This document shows positions 16,623 to 26,105 of a stretch of DNA of 64,000 bases, one piece after another. The stretch comes from Streptomyces sp. Ncost-T10-10d (GTDB lineage: Bacteria > Actinomycetota > Actinomycetes > Streptomycetales > Streptomycetaceae): NCBI RefSeq assembly GCF_900091955.1, contig NZ_FMDF01000133.1:1-64000 (forward strand). Reading direction: 5' to 3'. Numbering within the stretch: position 1 is the first letter of the stretch; each line of letters starts with the position of its first letter. The notes under the pieces are model-generated. The model searched no databases, was not told where the DNA came from, and was given only the letters and a program-made list of their open reading frames with translations. The position numbers were made by a program, and so were the translations under genes.

Positions 16623-18296
16623 GTGTCGAGCTCCACCCCCATCAACCGCAGAGCACTGTTCCGCATGGGCGCGGGCGTCGGTCTGGGACTGGCCGCCGCC
16701 CCGCTGCTCGCCGCCTGCGGCGACGGCGGCACGACCGCGAAGGCGGAGGCCAAGAGCGCCTCGCTGCTCCCCGACACCGCGGTCCGCAACATCGGCCTCA
16801 AGCCCGACCTGGCGGGCACCGCCGCCGGTGTTCCGCAGGGCTACTTCAGCTACCCGGCCAAGCCGCTGCGGGCCACGAAGGGCACGCCGCTCAAGGGAGC
16901 CGAGCCGATCAGCGCGACGATGGAGACCTTCTCCCCGCCGCCGCCCGCCCGCGGCAAGAACGCCGCCTGGCAGGAGATCGAGAAGCTCCTCGGCGGCCAG
17001 GTGGACATCACCGCCGTCCCCGCCGACGACTACGGCACCAAGTTCTCCACCATGGTCGCGAGCGACAGCCTGCCCGATCTCTTCATGTATCCCGAGGTCG
17101 GAGGCGTCGACAACAAGGCGGCCTTCCTCCAGGCCAAGTGCGCCGACCTGACTCCGTACCTCGCCGGGGACAGGATCAAGGACTACCCGAACCTGGCCGC
17201 GATCCCGAAGGGCGCCTGGCAGGCCGCCATCTTCGGCGGGAAGCTGTACGGCATCCCGATCGCGCGCACCGGCACCGGCGGCGCCGGCTTCTACCGCCAT
17301 GACCTGTTCGAAGAAGTCGGTGTCACCAGTCTCGACCAGATCACAGACCTCGACAGGTTCGTCGAGGTCTGCAAGGAGCTGACCCGGCCCAAGAAGGACC
17401 AGTACGCGATCATCGCGGGCGCCACCACCATGCTTGCGATGTCCGCGGGCGCACCCTACTACTGGCGGCTCGACGCCAAGACGGGCAAGTTCACCACCGA
17501 CCTGGAGACCCCGGAGTACCGCAAGGCAGTGGAGACGGCCCGGCTGCTGTACAAGGCGGGCTGTTTCTATCCGGGCACGCTTCAGATGTCCGGGGCGCAG
17601 AAGGCCCAGTACACGGACATGTTCAAGAACGGCAAGGGCGCCTACGTCTACGACGGCATGCCCACCTACCTGGCACCCGGCGTCGGCTACATCGCCTCCA
17701 TGCAGGCGATCGACAAGAAGTACGACCCGCGCCCCTTCGTCCCGTTCGGCAAGGACGCCATCGCCTGGATGGACAACGTCAAGCTGGAGAACACCCATGT
17801 GAAGAAGGCGTCCGGGGACCGCGTCAAGGAGGTCCTGGCCCTGGCCGACTTCGCCGCCTCCCCGTTCGGCAGCGAGGAGTACACGCTCATCAACTACGGC
17901 GTCGAGGGCAAGGACTTCACCCGTGACGCCAAGGGCAACCCGGCCCTCACCAAGCAGGGCACCCAGGACGTCACCGTGCCGTGGAAGTTCATGGCCTCCG
18001 CCGTCCCCGCCATCTTCAGCGCCGACTCGGAACAGGGCGTCCGCCACGTCCACGACGCCTTCACCAAGATGATTCCGATCATGGAGCAGGACCCGACCCT
18101 GCAGTACTCGTCGCCCACCTGGGACTCGAAGGGATCCGGCAGCCTCTACACGTTCAAGCAGGACGCGCTCAAGGACATCATCTCCGGCCGCAAGCCCATG
18201 TCCGCCTACGACCAGCTCGTCAAGGACTACCTGGCCAAGGGCGGCGAGCAGGCCCGCGGCGAGTTCGAAGAGGCCTTCCAGAAGGGGAAGAAGTGA
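16623..18296 (+). CDS. Extracellular solute-binding lipoprotein
   Basis: A 557-residue substrate-binding lipoprotein of the large LplA class. The signal carries INRRALFRMGAG and the lipobox LAAC, so it is lipid-anchored outside the membrane. The mature part has typical features of these binding proteins, including NAAWQEIEKLLGGQVDITAVP, DSLPDLFMYPEV and SGRKPMSAYDQLVKDYL near the end. It would capture an oligosaccharide freed by the PL8 lyase and feed the two permeases. AAGGAG stands before the GTG start. The stop overlaps the M1 peptidase gene in a GTGA junction. Confidence 0.92.
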   Translation: MSSSTPINRRALFRMGAGVGLGLAAAPLLAACGDGGTTAKAEAKSASLLPDTAVRNIGLKPDLAGTAAGVPQGYFSYPAKPLRATKGTPLKGAEPISATMETFSPPPPARGKNAAWQEIEKLLGGQVDITAVPADDYGTKFSTMVASDSLPDLFMYPEVGGVDNKAAFLQAKCADLTPYLAGDRIKDYPNLAAIPKGAWQAAIFGGKLYGIPIARTGTGGAGFYRHDLFEEVGVTSLDQITDLDRFVEVCKELTRPKKDQYAIIAGATTMLAMSAGAPYYWRLDAKTGKFTTDLETPEYRKAVETARLLYKAGCFYPGTLQMSGAQKAQYTDMFKNGKGAYVYDGMPTYLAPGVGYIASMQAIDKKYDPRPFVPFGKDAIAWMDNVKLENTHVKKASGDRVKEVLALADFAASPFGSEEYTLINYGVEGKDFTRDAKGNPALTKQGTQDVTVPWKFMASAVPAIFSADSEQGVRHVHDAFTKMIPIMEQDPTLQYSSPTWDSKGSGSLYTFKQDALKDIISGRKPMSAYDQLVKDYLAKGGEQARGEFEEAFQKGKK

Positions 18297-19759
18297 CGAC
18301 GCGACGCTCGGCCCTCAGACTCGGCGGCGCGGCGGTGGCAGCGGCCGTCGCCGTACCCGCTCTCGGCTCGACCGCCCTCGCACAGCCGCACGGCTTCGAC
18401 CCGAAGCCCGGCTCCGACGGTGTCGGCGACCCGCTCTTCCCGACCCTCGGCAACGGTGGCTATCAGGTCGTCCACTACGACCTGACCTTCGACTTCACCC
18501 CGGTGACCTACGACTTCACTGCCCTCGTGAAGATCAACGCCAAGGCCATCCAGGACCTGTCCGCCTTCAACCTGGACACCGACGGTCACACCATCGACTC
18601 CGTCACCGTCGCCGGCCGCCCCGCCGACTGGGAGCTCTCGCCCGGCAAGAGCGGCCAGGAGCTCACCGTCACCCCCGCCCGACCGCTCCACAACGGGCAG
18701 GCGTTCACCGTCGAGGTGCGCTATCGGGGCAACGGCAAGGCGCCCAGACTCGGGCTGACCGGCTGGAAGTTCGGCACCGACGGCGGCTTCGCCTCCGCCG
18801 CCCAGTCGTCCCGCGCCGACACCTTCCTGCCCTGCAACGACACCCCGTCCGACAAGGCGACGTGGACCTTCCACATCAGCGCTCCGCAGGGCTATGTCGC
18901 CGCCGCGAACGGCGAACTGCTCCACAAGACCCCGCGCTCCGACGGCTCCACCGTCTGGCACTTCGCCCTGCGCGAGCGCATGGCGACCGAACTCATCGGC
19001 ATCGCCGTCGTCAAGGGCACCTATCTGTACGGCACCAGCCACCGCGGACTGCCGCTGCGGCACATCGTCCCGCAGGGACAGGAGGACAAGTACGCTCCGA
19101 TCGTCGCCCGTACCGCGGACCATCTGGCCTGGCTGGAGGCGAAGTTCGGCCGCTACCCGTTCTCCGTCTACGGAGTCCACATCTACGACGGCTACACCGA
19201 CGCCCTGGAGAACCAGACCCTCTCCCTGTTCTCCACCAACTGGTTCAAGCTCAACGCCAACGGGCAGCCCGGCTACGAGACCACGATGGTCCACGAGCTC
19301 GTCCACCAGTGGTTCGGCGACTCCGTCACCCCGAACGACTGGCAGCAGGCCTGGCTCAACGAGGGCCCCGCCGTGTACTACGCAGGCCTGTACGGCGAGG
19401 AGCGTGGCTGGTCGCTCTTCGAGGACAAGATGAAGGCCACGTACGCGAAGCTCGACGCCATCCGCGCCACCGACGGCCCGCCCGGACTCCCGAAGGCGCT
19501 CGGCGGCACCAATATCTATGACGGTGGCGCGCTCGTCCTGTACGCCCTCAGTCTTCAGATCGGTCAGCGGCAGTTCGACCGGGTCATGCGTGAGTGGGTG
19601 AAGCGCTTCAAGGACTCCACCTACACCAGTGAGGCCTTCATCCGGCACACGGTCGACGTCACCGGCGACACGTCCCTCGACCCGTTCCTGCGCGACTGGC
19701 TCTTCGGAGCCGTGAACCCGCCCATGCCCGGCCACCCCGACTGGAAGGCCTCCGCGTGA
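18293..19759 (+). CDS. Secreted M1-family metallopeptidase
   Basis: A 488-residue exported M1 (gluzincin) peptidase. The signal TTRRSALRLGGAAVAAAVAVP is twin-arginine-like. The N-terminal beta domain (YQVVHYDLTFDFTP) is followed by the catalytic domain: HELVHQWFGD at residues 334-343, with the third zinc ligand Glu357 in WLNEGPAVYY. The exopeptidase motif reads ALENQT instead of GAMEN, so the aminopeptidase specificity may be altered. It lacks the long C-terminal ERAP-type helical domain, as many Streptomyces secreted members do. Coupled at both ends by GTGA overlaps, so it belongs to the transporter operon and may trim peptides released from glycoprotein. Confidence 0.88.
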   Translation: MTTRRSALRLGGAAVAAAVAVPALGSTALAQPHGFDPKPGSDGVGDPLFPTLGNGGYQVVHYDLTFDFTPVTYDFTALVKINAKAIQDLSAFNLDTDGHTIDSVTVAGRPADWELSPGKSGQELTVTPARPLHNGQAFTVEVRYRGNGKAPRLGLTGWKFGTDGGFASAAQSSRADTFLPCNDTPSDKATWTFHISAPQGYVAAANGELLHKTPRSDGSTVWHFALRERMATELIGIAVVKGTYLYGTSHRGLPLRHIVPQGQEDKYAPIVARTADHLAWLEAKFGRYPFSVYGVHIYDGYTDALENQTLSLFSTNWFKLNANGQPGYETTMVHELVHQWFGDSVTPNDWQQAWLNEGPAVYYAGLYGEERGWSLFEDKMKATYAKLDAIRATDGPPGLPKALGGTNIYDGGALVLYALSLQIGQRQFDRVMREWVKRFKDSTYTSEAFIRHTVDVTGDTSLDPFLRDWLFGAVNPPMPGHPDWKASA

Positions 19760-21972
19760 ACCGCCGCTCCCTGAACGTCGTACGAGGAACCGCCGCTGCC
19801 GCCACCGCCGCCTTCCTGGCCGCGCTCCTTGCCGCCCCGACCGCCCAGGCCGCACCCGGACCCCGCACCCTGTACGCGGCCCCGGACGGACACGGCACCT
19901 CCTGTACGGTCGCCCGCCCCTGTACCCCGGAAGGCGCCCGCGACCGGGCACGCACCGAGACCGGCCGCGACGTCCGCGTACTCCTGAAGAACGGTACGTA
20001 CAAGCGCGACGAACCCCTGAAGCTCGGCGCCGCCGACTCCGGGAAGCACGGCCACACGGTCACCTGGACCGCGGCCCCCGGAGCCCGCCCCGTCCTCTCC
20101 GGCGGACAGGACATCACCGGCTGGCGGCAGAACGCCGAAGGCACCTGGACCGCCGACGTCCCGGCCGGTGTCTCCCCCCGCCAGCTCTTCGTCGACGGCA
20201 GGCGCGCGACCCGCGCCCGCGGCGCCGCCTGCGCGGCGAGCACCTGCGACGCCACCAGGACCGGCATGACCGGCGCCGTCGCCACCGGGATCGACCGGTG
20301 GCAGCGCCCCACCGACGCCGAAGCCGTCATCCGGGTCCGCTGGCGCAACTACCACTGCCGGATCACCGGCGTCAGCGGCGACGTCATGACGTTCGCCCAG
20401 CCCTGCTGGACCAACTCGGCGAGCGGCACCAATCGCACCGGACCCGCCTGGGACTCCACCGCGGTCGACTCCACCCGCTACAGCGGCGTCGCCTACTTCG
20501 AGAACGCCCGCGAACTGCTGGACGAACCGGGCGAGTTCGTGTGGAACTCGCAGGACCGCACCGTGACGTACCTGCCGCGCAAGGGCGAGAACATGCGCCG
20601 CGCGCAGGCCGTCACCCCGCACACCGAGCAGCTGCTCGTCGTCGACGGTGCCCATGACCTCACCATCAGCGGAATCGGATTCGCCTACGCGGCGTACCGC
20701 CAGCCGGACACCGACGAGGGCTACGCGGGTATGCAGGCCGGTCTCACCCTGACCGGAGCCACCGGCCCCGTCGACCATGCGGGCCGCTTCTACACCAAGC
20801 CGTCCGCCGCGGTCACCGTGCGCGGCGGACAGCACATCAGCATCGAGAACGCCCGGTTCAGCCGGCTCGGCGGGGCGGGCGCCATCCTGGAAGCGGGCAC
20901 CAAGGACAGTTCCCTGACCCGCTCGTCCTTCACCGATCTGTCCTCGGGCGCGGTGTACGTGGGCGACACCGAGCCGATGCCCGGGGCGGCGCTCGCGGGG
21001 GAGCGGAACACGATCGCGTACAACACCATCACCCGCTCCGGCGTCGAGTACACCGACGCGGTGGGCATCTGGGCAGGTTACGAGGCGGAGCTGACCGTCG
21101 ACCACAACAGCCTGGACCATCTTCCGTACTCCGGGATCTCGGTCGGCTGGGGCTGGAACCAGCCCGAGGCCCAGAAGTCCGTGCTGCGCGACAACAAGGT
21201 GACCGACAACCGCATCACCGATGTCATGGAGGTCGCCCAGGCGCAGCACGACGGCGGCGCGATCTACACCCAGGGCGCGCAGCCGGGCTCGGTCGTCTCC
21301 GGCAACTACATCAACCGCTCCGCCTTCGGGAACACCGAGCGCGACGGCAACGGTGTCTACCTCGACGAACAGTCCTCGCACATCCTCGTCGAGAAGAACG
21401 TCATCACCCGCATCGGCTACAAGTGGGTGTCGAACTGGGCGGACTACGGAATCCAGAACACCGCCCGGGGCAACTGGACCGACACCGCCGCGCCCGCCCT
21501 CGGCGGTACCGGCTCCGTCATGACGGACAACCTCACCGGCCTGGACCGGCTGCCGGCCGAGGCGGTGGCCGTCGCGAGCCGGGCAGGCGCCCACGGCGGC
21601 CCGGTCGAGCAGCTGCGTACCGACCTGGCCCGCACCGGCATTGCCACCCAGTCCTCCACCGAGGGCACGGCGGGCGCGGCACTCGCCCTGGACGGCGACA
21701 CCAACACCGACACCCGCACCCTGTCCGAGGCGGGCGCCTGGTGGCAGGCCGATCTGGGCGGCGAGAAGCACATCCGCCAGATCGAGATCTGGAACAACTC
21801 CTCGTCCACGACCGCCGACTTCGACGTGGTCACGGACGACGGAACGATCCACGTCAGCGGGAAGGCACTGCGCCCGACTGTCCTGGACCTGGACAGCCGC
21901 ACCCGCACGGTGAGGATCGTGACGTCCGGCACCGGACGTGTGGCGCTCTCCCAGGTGCTCGTCCACCCGTAG
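19756..21972 (+). CDS. Secreted beta-helix protein with F5/8-type C domain
   Basis: A 738-residue exported protein. A Sec signal runs to about residue 32 (AAPTAQAAPG). Then comes LYAAPDGHGTSCT...GARDRAR, a start typical of large right-handed beta-helix carbohydrate enzymes such as GH141. The central coils are visible in repeated N-rich segments (NTIAYNTITRSGV, SVVSGNYINRSAF, SHILVEKNVITRIGY). Residues from about 640 form a discoidin/CBM32-like domain (ATQSSTEGTAGAALALDGDTNT). It probably binds and cleaves a polysaccharide, but the family assignment is tentative. The GTG start overlaps the M1 stop; it ends the operon. Confidence 0.82.
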   Translation: MNRRSLNVVRGTAAAATAAFLAALLAAPTAQAAPGPRTLYAAPDGHGTSCTVARPCTPEGARDRARTETGRDVRVLLKNGTYKRDEPLKLGAADSGKHGHTVTWTAAPGARPVLSGGQDITGWRQNAEGTWTADVPAGVSPRQLFVDGRRATRARGAACAASTCDATRTGMTGAVATGIDRWQRPTDAEAVIRVRWRNYHCRITGVSGDVMTFAQPCWTNSASGTNRTGPAWDSTAVDSTRYSGVAYFENARELLDEPGEFVWNSQDRTVTYLPRKGENMRRAQAVTPHTEQLLVVDGAHDLTISGIGFAYAAYRQPDTDEGYAGMQAGLTLTGATGPVDHAGRFYTKPSAAVTVRGGQHISIENARFSRLGGAGAILEAGTKDSSLTRSSFTDLSSGAVYVGDTEPMPGAALAGERNTIAYNTITRSGVEYTDAVGIWAGYEAELTVDHNSLDHLPYSGISVGWGWNQPEAQKSVLRDNKVTDNRITDVMEVAQAQHDGGAIYTQGAQPGSVVSGNYINRSAFGNTERDGNGVYLDEQSSHILVEKNVITRIGYKWVSNWADYGIQNTARGNWTDTAAPALGGTGSVMTDNLTGLDRLPAEAVAVASRAGAHGGPVEQLRTDLARTGIATQSSTEGTAGAALALDGDTNTDTRTLSEAGAWWQADLGGEKHIRQIEIWNNSSSTTADFDVVTDDGTIHVSGKALRPTVLDLDSRTRTVRIVTSGTGRVALSQVLVHP

Positions 21973-22020
21973 GGCCCGTACGCCCCCGATCCACCGGGCG
22001 GTCCCCGGGGACGCCGCCGG

Positions 22021-23119
22021 TCACACCCCGACCGGCGGCGTCGCCGTGCTCGCCCGCACCACCACCTCTCCCGCCACCCGTACCACCCGGGCCCGCCTCC
22101 CCGCGGACGGCTCCCGCAGCGCCAGCGCGATCACGTCCTCGCCCATCGAGGTCAGCGGCAGTGCCACCGTGGTGAGCGCCGGTGACAACTCGCGTACCAG
22201 CGGAATGTCGTCGAACCCGGCGAGCGAGACATCCTCCGGCACCCGCAGCCCCTCCTCCCGCAGCGCGGCGAGCGCCCCGACCGCCATCACATCGGTGACC
22301 GCGAACACACAGGTCGGCCGCGGCCGGCCGCAGGCCAGCAACCGCCGGGCCGCCGCATACCCGCCGTCGCGAGTGAACGAGCCCTCCACGACCCGGTCGA
22401 GCCCGATTCCCGACTCCGCGAGCCCTTCCCGGAAGCCGGTGAGCCGGTCGGAGACAGTGGTCAGCGCGGGCGGGCCGGTGAGCACCGCGAACGTGCGGTG
22501 CCCGAGCCCCACCAGCGTCCGGGCGAGCGCGGCCGCCCCGCCCGGTTCTCCGGCTGTACGGTGTCCACCCGCAGGCTGCGGTGCCTGCTGACGACGGCCA
22601 CCCGCCCCCGCCCCTTACGTAAGGCTCCAGTTCGGCATTCAGGGCCCGCTCCCACGCCCGGTCCTGGAAGCCGGAGCCGATGAGCAGGATCGCCCGGGCG
22701 CGCTGAGCCCGCAGCATCGAGACGTAGGCGATCTCCCGGGCGGGTTCCCGGAAGGTGGAGGCCAGCATCACCAGCAGATCCTGCTCGGCCGCGGCGCGCA
22801 TCACGCCACTCGACACGGCGGCGAAGTACGGATCACTGACGTCATGACAGATGACGCCCACCGTACGGTTGTTGGTCGAATTCGCGAGGGCCTGCGCATG
22901 GGCGTTGGGAATGTAATCGAGCCGCTCCGCCGCCGCCCGTACCCGCTCTCGCAAGTCATCGCGTACCCGGGTCGTGCCGTTGAGGGCGCGCGAGGCGGTG
23001 GCGGGGGACACCCCGGCCTCCCGGGCCACGGCGTCGAGCGTCACATGCGCCGCTGCGGGAAGGCCGCCGCGCGGCTCCGGTTGGTGCGATGTTCCCCGTT
23101 CACTCAACTCGACCCCCAA
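22021..23119 (-). pseudogene. LacI-family regulator with two apparent frameshifts
   Basis: A LacI/GalR repressor of about 365 residues read in three successive frames. The first frame gives the HTH (VTLDAVAREAGVSPATASRALN) and sensor up to NAELEPYV. A shift near 22608 in a G-rich run moves to a second frame (GRVAVVSRHRSLRVDTVQPE). A second shift near 22536 leads to the third frame (GLGHRTFAVLTGPPALTTVSDR to the end at 22021). Both shifts look like loss of one base in G/C runs, so sequencing error is as likely as true inactivation. The start is uncertain (TTG at 23119 is the furthest). It diverges from the NMT1-type importer, and a LacI-type palindrome lies between. Confidence 0.8.
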
Positions 23120-23203
23120 GGGCGCGGTGGTGGAAGGCCTCGAAACTTGTCGACGACCTATTGACCGTGCGTGCAGGCAGTCATTAGCGTGGCGAAAACC
23201 TTA

Positions 23204-23221
23204 TCAGAAAGCGCTTTCTGA
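23204..23221. promoter_or_regulatory. LacI-type operator palindrome
   Basis: TCAGAAAGCGCTTTCTGA is a perfect 18-base palindrome with the central CG typical of LacI-family operators. It lies between the divergent LacI gene and the importer operon, 70 bases before the permease start. Its core AGAAAGCGCTTTCT recurs at 31201-31214. Confidence 0.75.
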
Positions 23222-23290
23222 AAGCGCCTTCTCGTCATCGCAGGATCGCACAGCTCTCCACAACTGCACCCGAAGCGGCGGGAGTTCACA

Positions 23291-24154
23291 GTGAGCCAGA
23301 GCGCGTTGACCAAAAGTCCCCCTGAAGCGGAGGGAGTTGTCCGGCGGGCCGGTCCCTCGGCGGGGGAGCGGTTCGCGCAGGCGGCCGAGCAGAGCTGGCG
23401 GCCCGTCGCCCTGCTGCTGGCCTGTTTCGCCGTCTGGTGGGTGATTTCGGCGGCGGAGCTGGTGAAGCCGTATCTCGTGCCGTCACCCGGGGCGACCCTC
23501 GATGTCCTTACCGGCAAGGCCGGTTATCTCTGGCAGCACACCTGGGTGACCACATACGAAACGCTGCTCGGCTTCCTGATCGCCGTGGCCGTCGGTGTAC
23601 TGGCGGCAGTCGTCATGGTGTACTCCTCGACCGTCGAGCGCACGCTCTATCCCGTTCTGTTGTTCGCCCAGGTCGTACCGAAGATCGCGATCGCGCCGCT
23701 GTTCGTCGTCTGGCTCGGCTTCGGTATCGAGCCGAAGATCCTCATCGCCGTGCTCATCGCCTTCTTCCCCGTCGTGATCTCCATGGTCACCGGCCTCAAG
23801 GCGGTCGACCCGGAGATGCTCCAGCTGTCGGCGACCATGGGCGCGGGGCCCTGGCAGACCTTTCTCAAGATCCGCTTTCCGGCCTCGCTCCCGCATCTCT
23901 TCTCCGGGCTCAAGGTCGCCGTCACCCTGGCGGTCACCGGAGCGGTCGTCGGCGAGTTCGTCGGCGCCAACGAGGGCCTGGGCTATGTGATCCTCCAGGC
24001 CAACGGCAACCTCGACACCCCGATGCTCTTCGCCGGGCTGCTCGTGATGTCACTCATCGGCGTCGTGCTCTTCGTCGCCGTGGAGATCGCCGAAATGCTG
24101 CTGCTCCCGTGGCACGCCAGCCGCCGGGACGCATCCGCCACCACCACGTACTGA
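23291..24154 (+). CDS. ABC importer permease, NitT/TauT/NMT1 class
   Basis: A 287-residue permease of the SsuC/TauC/ThiX class with about six membrane helices. The conserved cytoplasmic loop reads LQLSATMGAGPWQTFLKIRFPASLP, and AVTGAVVGEFVGANEGLGYVI follows, both strongly typical. First gene of a permease/binding-protein/ATPase operon. The GTG start follows the LacI-type palindrome. Class members import sulfonates, nitrate, or pyrimidine and thiamine precursors; the substrate is left open here. Confidence 0.9.
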   Translation: MSQSALTKSPPEAEGVVRRAGPSAGERFAQAAEQSWRPVALLLACFAVWWVISAAELVKPYLVPSPGATLDVLTGKAGYLWQHTWVTTYETLLGFLIAVAVGVLAAVVMVYSSTVERTLYPVLLFAQVVPKIAIAPLFVVWLGFGIEPKILIAVLIAFFPVVISMVTGLKAVDPEMLQLSATMGAGPWQTFLKIRFPASLPHLFSGLKVAVTLAVTGAVVGEFVGANEGLGYVILQANGNLDTPMLFAGLLVMSLIGVVLFVAVEIAEMLLLPWHASRRDASATTTY

Positions 24155-24192
24155 CTCCGTCATACCGACTTCGTCGCGAGAAGGGCCAGCCC

Positions 24193-25212
24193 ATGCATGC
24201 GCGCAGACTCCTGATCGGTGTCGTACCCCTCGTCCTGGTGGCCACGGCCTGCGGTGGCAACGACGCGTCGACCACCACGAGCGACTCGGGCAAGAAGCTG
24301 GACAAGGTCACGCTGACGCTCAACTGGTATCCGTACGGCGAACACGCGCCGTTCTACTACGGCAAGCAGCAGAAGATCTTCGAGAAGCACGGCATCGACC
24401 TGAAGATCCAGGCGGGTCAGGGCTCGCAGAAGACGGTGCAGGCCACCGCCGCGGGCCAGACCGACTTCGGCTGGGCCGACACCCCGGCACTGCTCGCGGG
24501 TGTCGATCAGGGCGTTCAGGTGAAGAGCCTCGGAGTCTTCCTCCAGACCACCCCGGCGTCGGTGCAGTCCTTCGATGCCGAGGGCATCGAGTCGCCTGCG
24601 GACCTCAAGGGAAAGACCATTGCGGGGACCGCCGGTGACGCGCTCTCCAAGACCTTCCCGATCTTCCTGAAGAAGAACAACCTCGACGCGTCGGACGTCA
24701 AGGTCCAGAACACCGACCCGGCGGGCAAGATCGCCGCGGTGATCTCCGGGAAGACCGACGGACTTCTCGGCTACGCCAGCGACCAGGGCCCCACCATGCA
24801 GGACAAGGCCAAGAAGCAGGTCTCGTATCTGCGTTTCTCCGAGAACGGGCTGAACTTCTACTCCAACGGTCTGCTCGCCGGAGAGAAGATCCTCGCCACG
24901 AAGTCCGAACTCGCCGGACGCATGGTGCAGGCGGTCAGCGAGTCGTGGGCGGCCGCCGAAAAGGCCCCCGGGCCGGCGGTCGCGGCGATGGACGGAGCCT
25001 CGGAGCAGTTGCCGCCGACCACGGTCCTGGCCGAGCAGTTCAAGACGACGCTCACTCTGCTGCACACCTCGTCGACCGAGGGGAAGGCGCCCGGAGTGAA
25101 CAACGAGGCCGACTGGCAGCAGACCATCGACGTCTTCGCCGAGGCGGGCCTGGTCAGCAAGCCGAAAGCCGTCGCGGAGTACTGGGACGAGAAGACGGCG
25201 CTGAAGGGATGA
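24193..25212 (+). CDS. NMT1/THI5-like solute-binding lipoprotein
   Basis: A 339-residue binding protein. The lipobox VATAC follows a short hydrophobic signal. TLTLNWYPYGEHAPFYYGKQ and GIDLKIQAGQGSQKTVQATAAG match the ThiY/NMT1 class, which binds the pyrimidine precursor of thiamine or related heterocycles; TDFGWADTPALLAG is also typical. The LacI-type control and carbohydrate neighbourhood are unusual for a thiamine-precursor system, so the ligand may differ. AAGGG stands before the ATG. The stop overlaps the ATPase start (ATGA). Confidence 0.88.
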   Translation: MHARRLLIGVVPLVLVATACGGNDASTTTSDSGKKLDKVTLTLNWYPYGEHAPFYYGKQQKIFEKHGIDLKIQAGQGSQKTVQATAAGQTDFGWADTPALLAGVDQGVQVKSLGVFLQTTPASVQSFDAEGIESPADLKGKTIAGTAGDALSKTFPIFLKKNNLDASDVKVQNTDPAGKIAAVISGKTDGLLGYASDQGPTMQDKAKKQVSYLRFSENGLNFYSNGLLAGEKILATKSELAGRMVQAVSESWAAAEKAPGPAVAAMDGASEQLPPTTVLAEQFKTTLTLLHTSSTEGKAPGVNNEADWQQTIDVFAEAGLVSKPKAVAEYWDEKTALKG

Positions 25213-26030
25213 CGATGCCGAAGCAGTACACGACGCGGACCGAGGCATCGGTTCCTGCCGCGGCGGCGGTCGGACTGTCCGATGTGGCGGTCCGGTTCCG
25301 CAGCAGGAAGCGCGATGTCACCGCGTTGCGCGAGGTCTCGCTCGATGTGGCGCCCGGTGAGTTCGTGGCGATCGTCGGACCGTCCGGATGCGGCAAGTCG
25401 ACCCTGCTCAAGCTGGTCGCCGGACTGCTGAAGCCGTCCTCGGGCGAGGTCCGGCTCGGCGGCGAGCAGGTCGACGGGGTGCGGCACGACATCGGTTACG
25501 TGTTCCAGCGCGCCGCCCTCCTGGAGTGGCGCTCGGCGCGCCGCAACATCCTGCTGCAGGCCGAGATCCGGAAGATGCCTCCGGCGCAGGCGCGTGGCCG
25601 GACCGACGAACTGATCCGGATGACGGGCCTGGCCGGCTTCGAGGACGCGTATCCGCATGAACTGTCCGGCGGAATGCAGCAGCGTGTGGCGTTGTGCCGG
25701 GCGCTGCTGCACGAACCCCCGGTGCTCTTGATGGACGAGCCGTTCGGCGCGCTCGACGCGCTCACCCGCGAGCAGATGAACATGGAGCTGAACCGCATCT
25801 GGCGGGAGACCCGCACCACCGTCCTGCTGGTCACCCACTCCATCTCGGAGGCCGTCTATCTGGCCGACCGCGTGGTGGTGATGAGCCCGCGCCCCGGCAC
25901 GATCTCCGAGATCATCGAGGTGGGTCTGGACGCGGAACGGGAGTACGGCGAGACGCTGGGCCGCCCGGAATTCCGGGACGCGGCCGCCCACATCCGTGAC
26001 CTGCTGGGCGCGGTCTCCGCGCACGACTGA
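25209..26030 (+). CDS. ABC importer ATPase, NitT/TauT class
   Basis: A 273-residue ATPase completing the importer. Walker A is GPSGCGKST at residues 57-65, the signature is LSGGMQQR, Walker B is VLLMDEPFGALDA, and the switch His is in LLVTHSISEA. The Q-loop reads GYVFQRAALLEWRSARRN, typical of the TauB/SsuB class. The ATG shares four bases with the previous stop; a second ATG two codons later is also possible. A strong hairpin follows. Confidence 0.92.
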   Translation: MTMPKQYTTRTEASVPAAAAVGLSDVAVRFRSRKRDVTALREVSLDVAPGEFVAIVGPSGCGKSTLLKLVAGLLKPSSGEVRLGGEQVDGVRHDIGYVFQRAALLEWRSARRNILLQAEIRKMPPAQARGRTDELIRMTGLAGFEDAYPHELSGGMQQRVALCRALLHEPPVLLMDEPFGALDALTREQMNMELNRIWRETRTTVLLVTHSISEAVYLADRVVVMSPRPGTISEIIEVGLDAEREYGETLGRPEFRDAAAHIRDLLGAVSAHD

Positions 26031-26043
26031 CGGTGTCCTCGGC

Positions 26044-26078
26044 CCCCGGACGGGCTTGAGGGCCGAGCCCGTCCGGGG
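26044..26078 (+). terminator. Hairpin terminator of the NMT1-type importer operon
   Basis: A perfect 13-base-pair stem (CCCCGGACGGGCT at 26044-26056, complement at 26066-26078) with a 9-base loop begins 14 bases after the ATPase stop. It also faces the end of the convergent TetR remnant, so it may serve both strands. Confidence 0.75.
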
Positions 26079-26105
26079 CGATGGAGGACAGAACGGCCGC
26101 TCTGC

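Noticed and set aside
15543..21966. Long minus-strand frames opposite the ABC, M1 and beta-helix genes
   Set aside because: Antisense shadows rich in Gly, Arg, Asp and His with no ribosome binding sites, opposite genes with clear signals and motifs.
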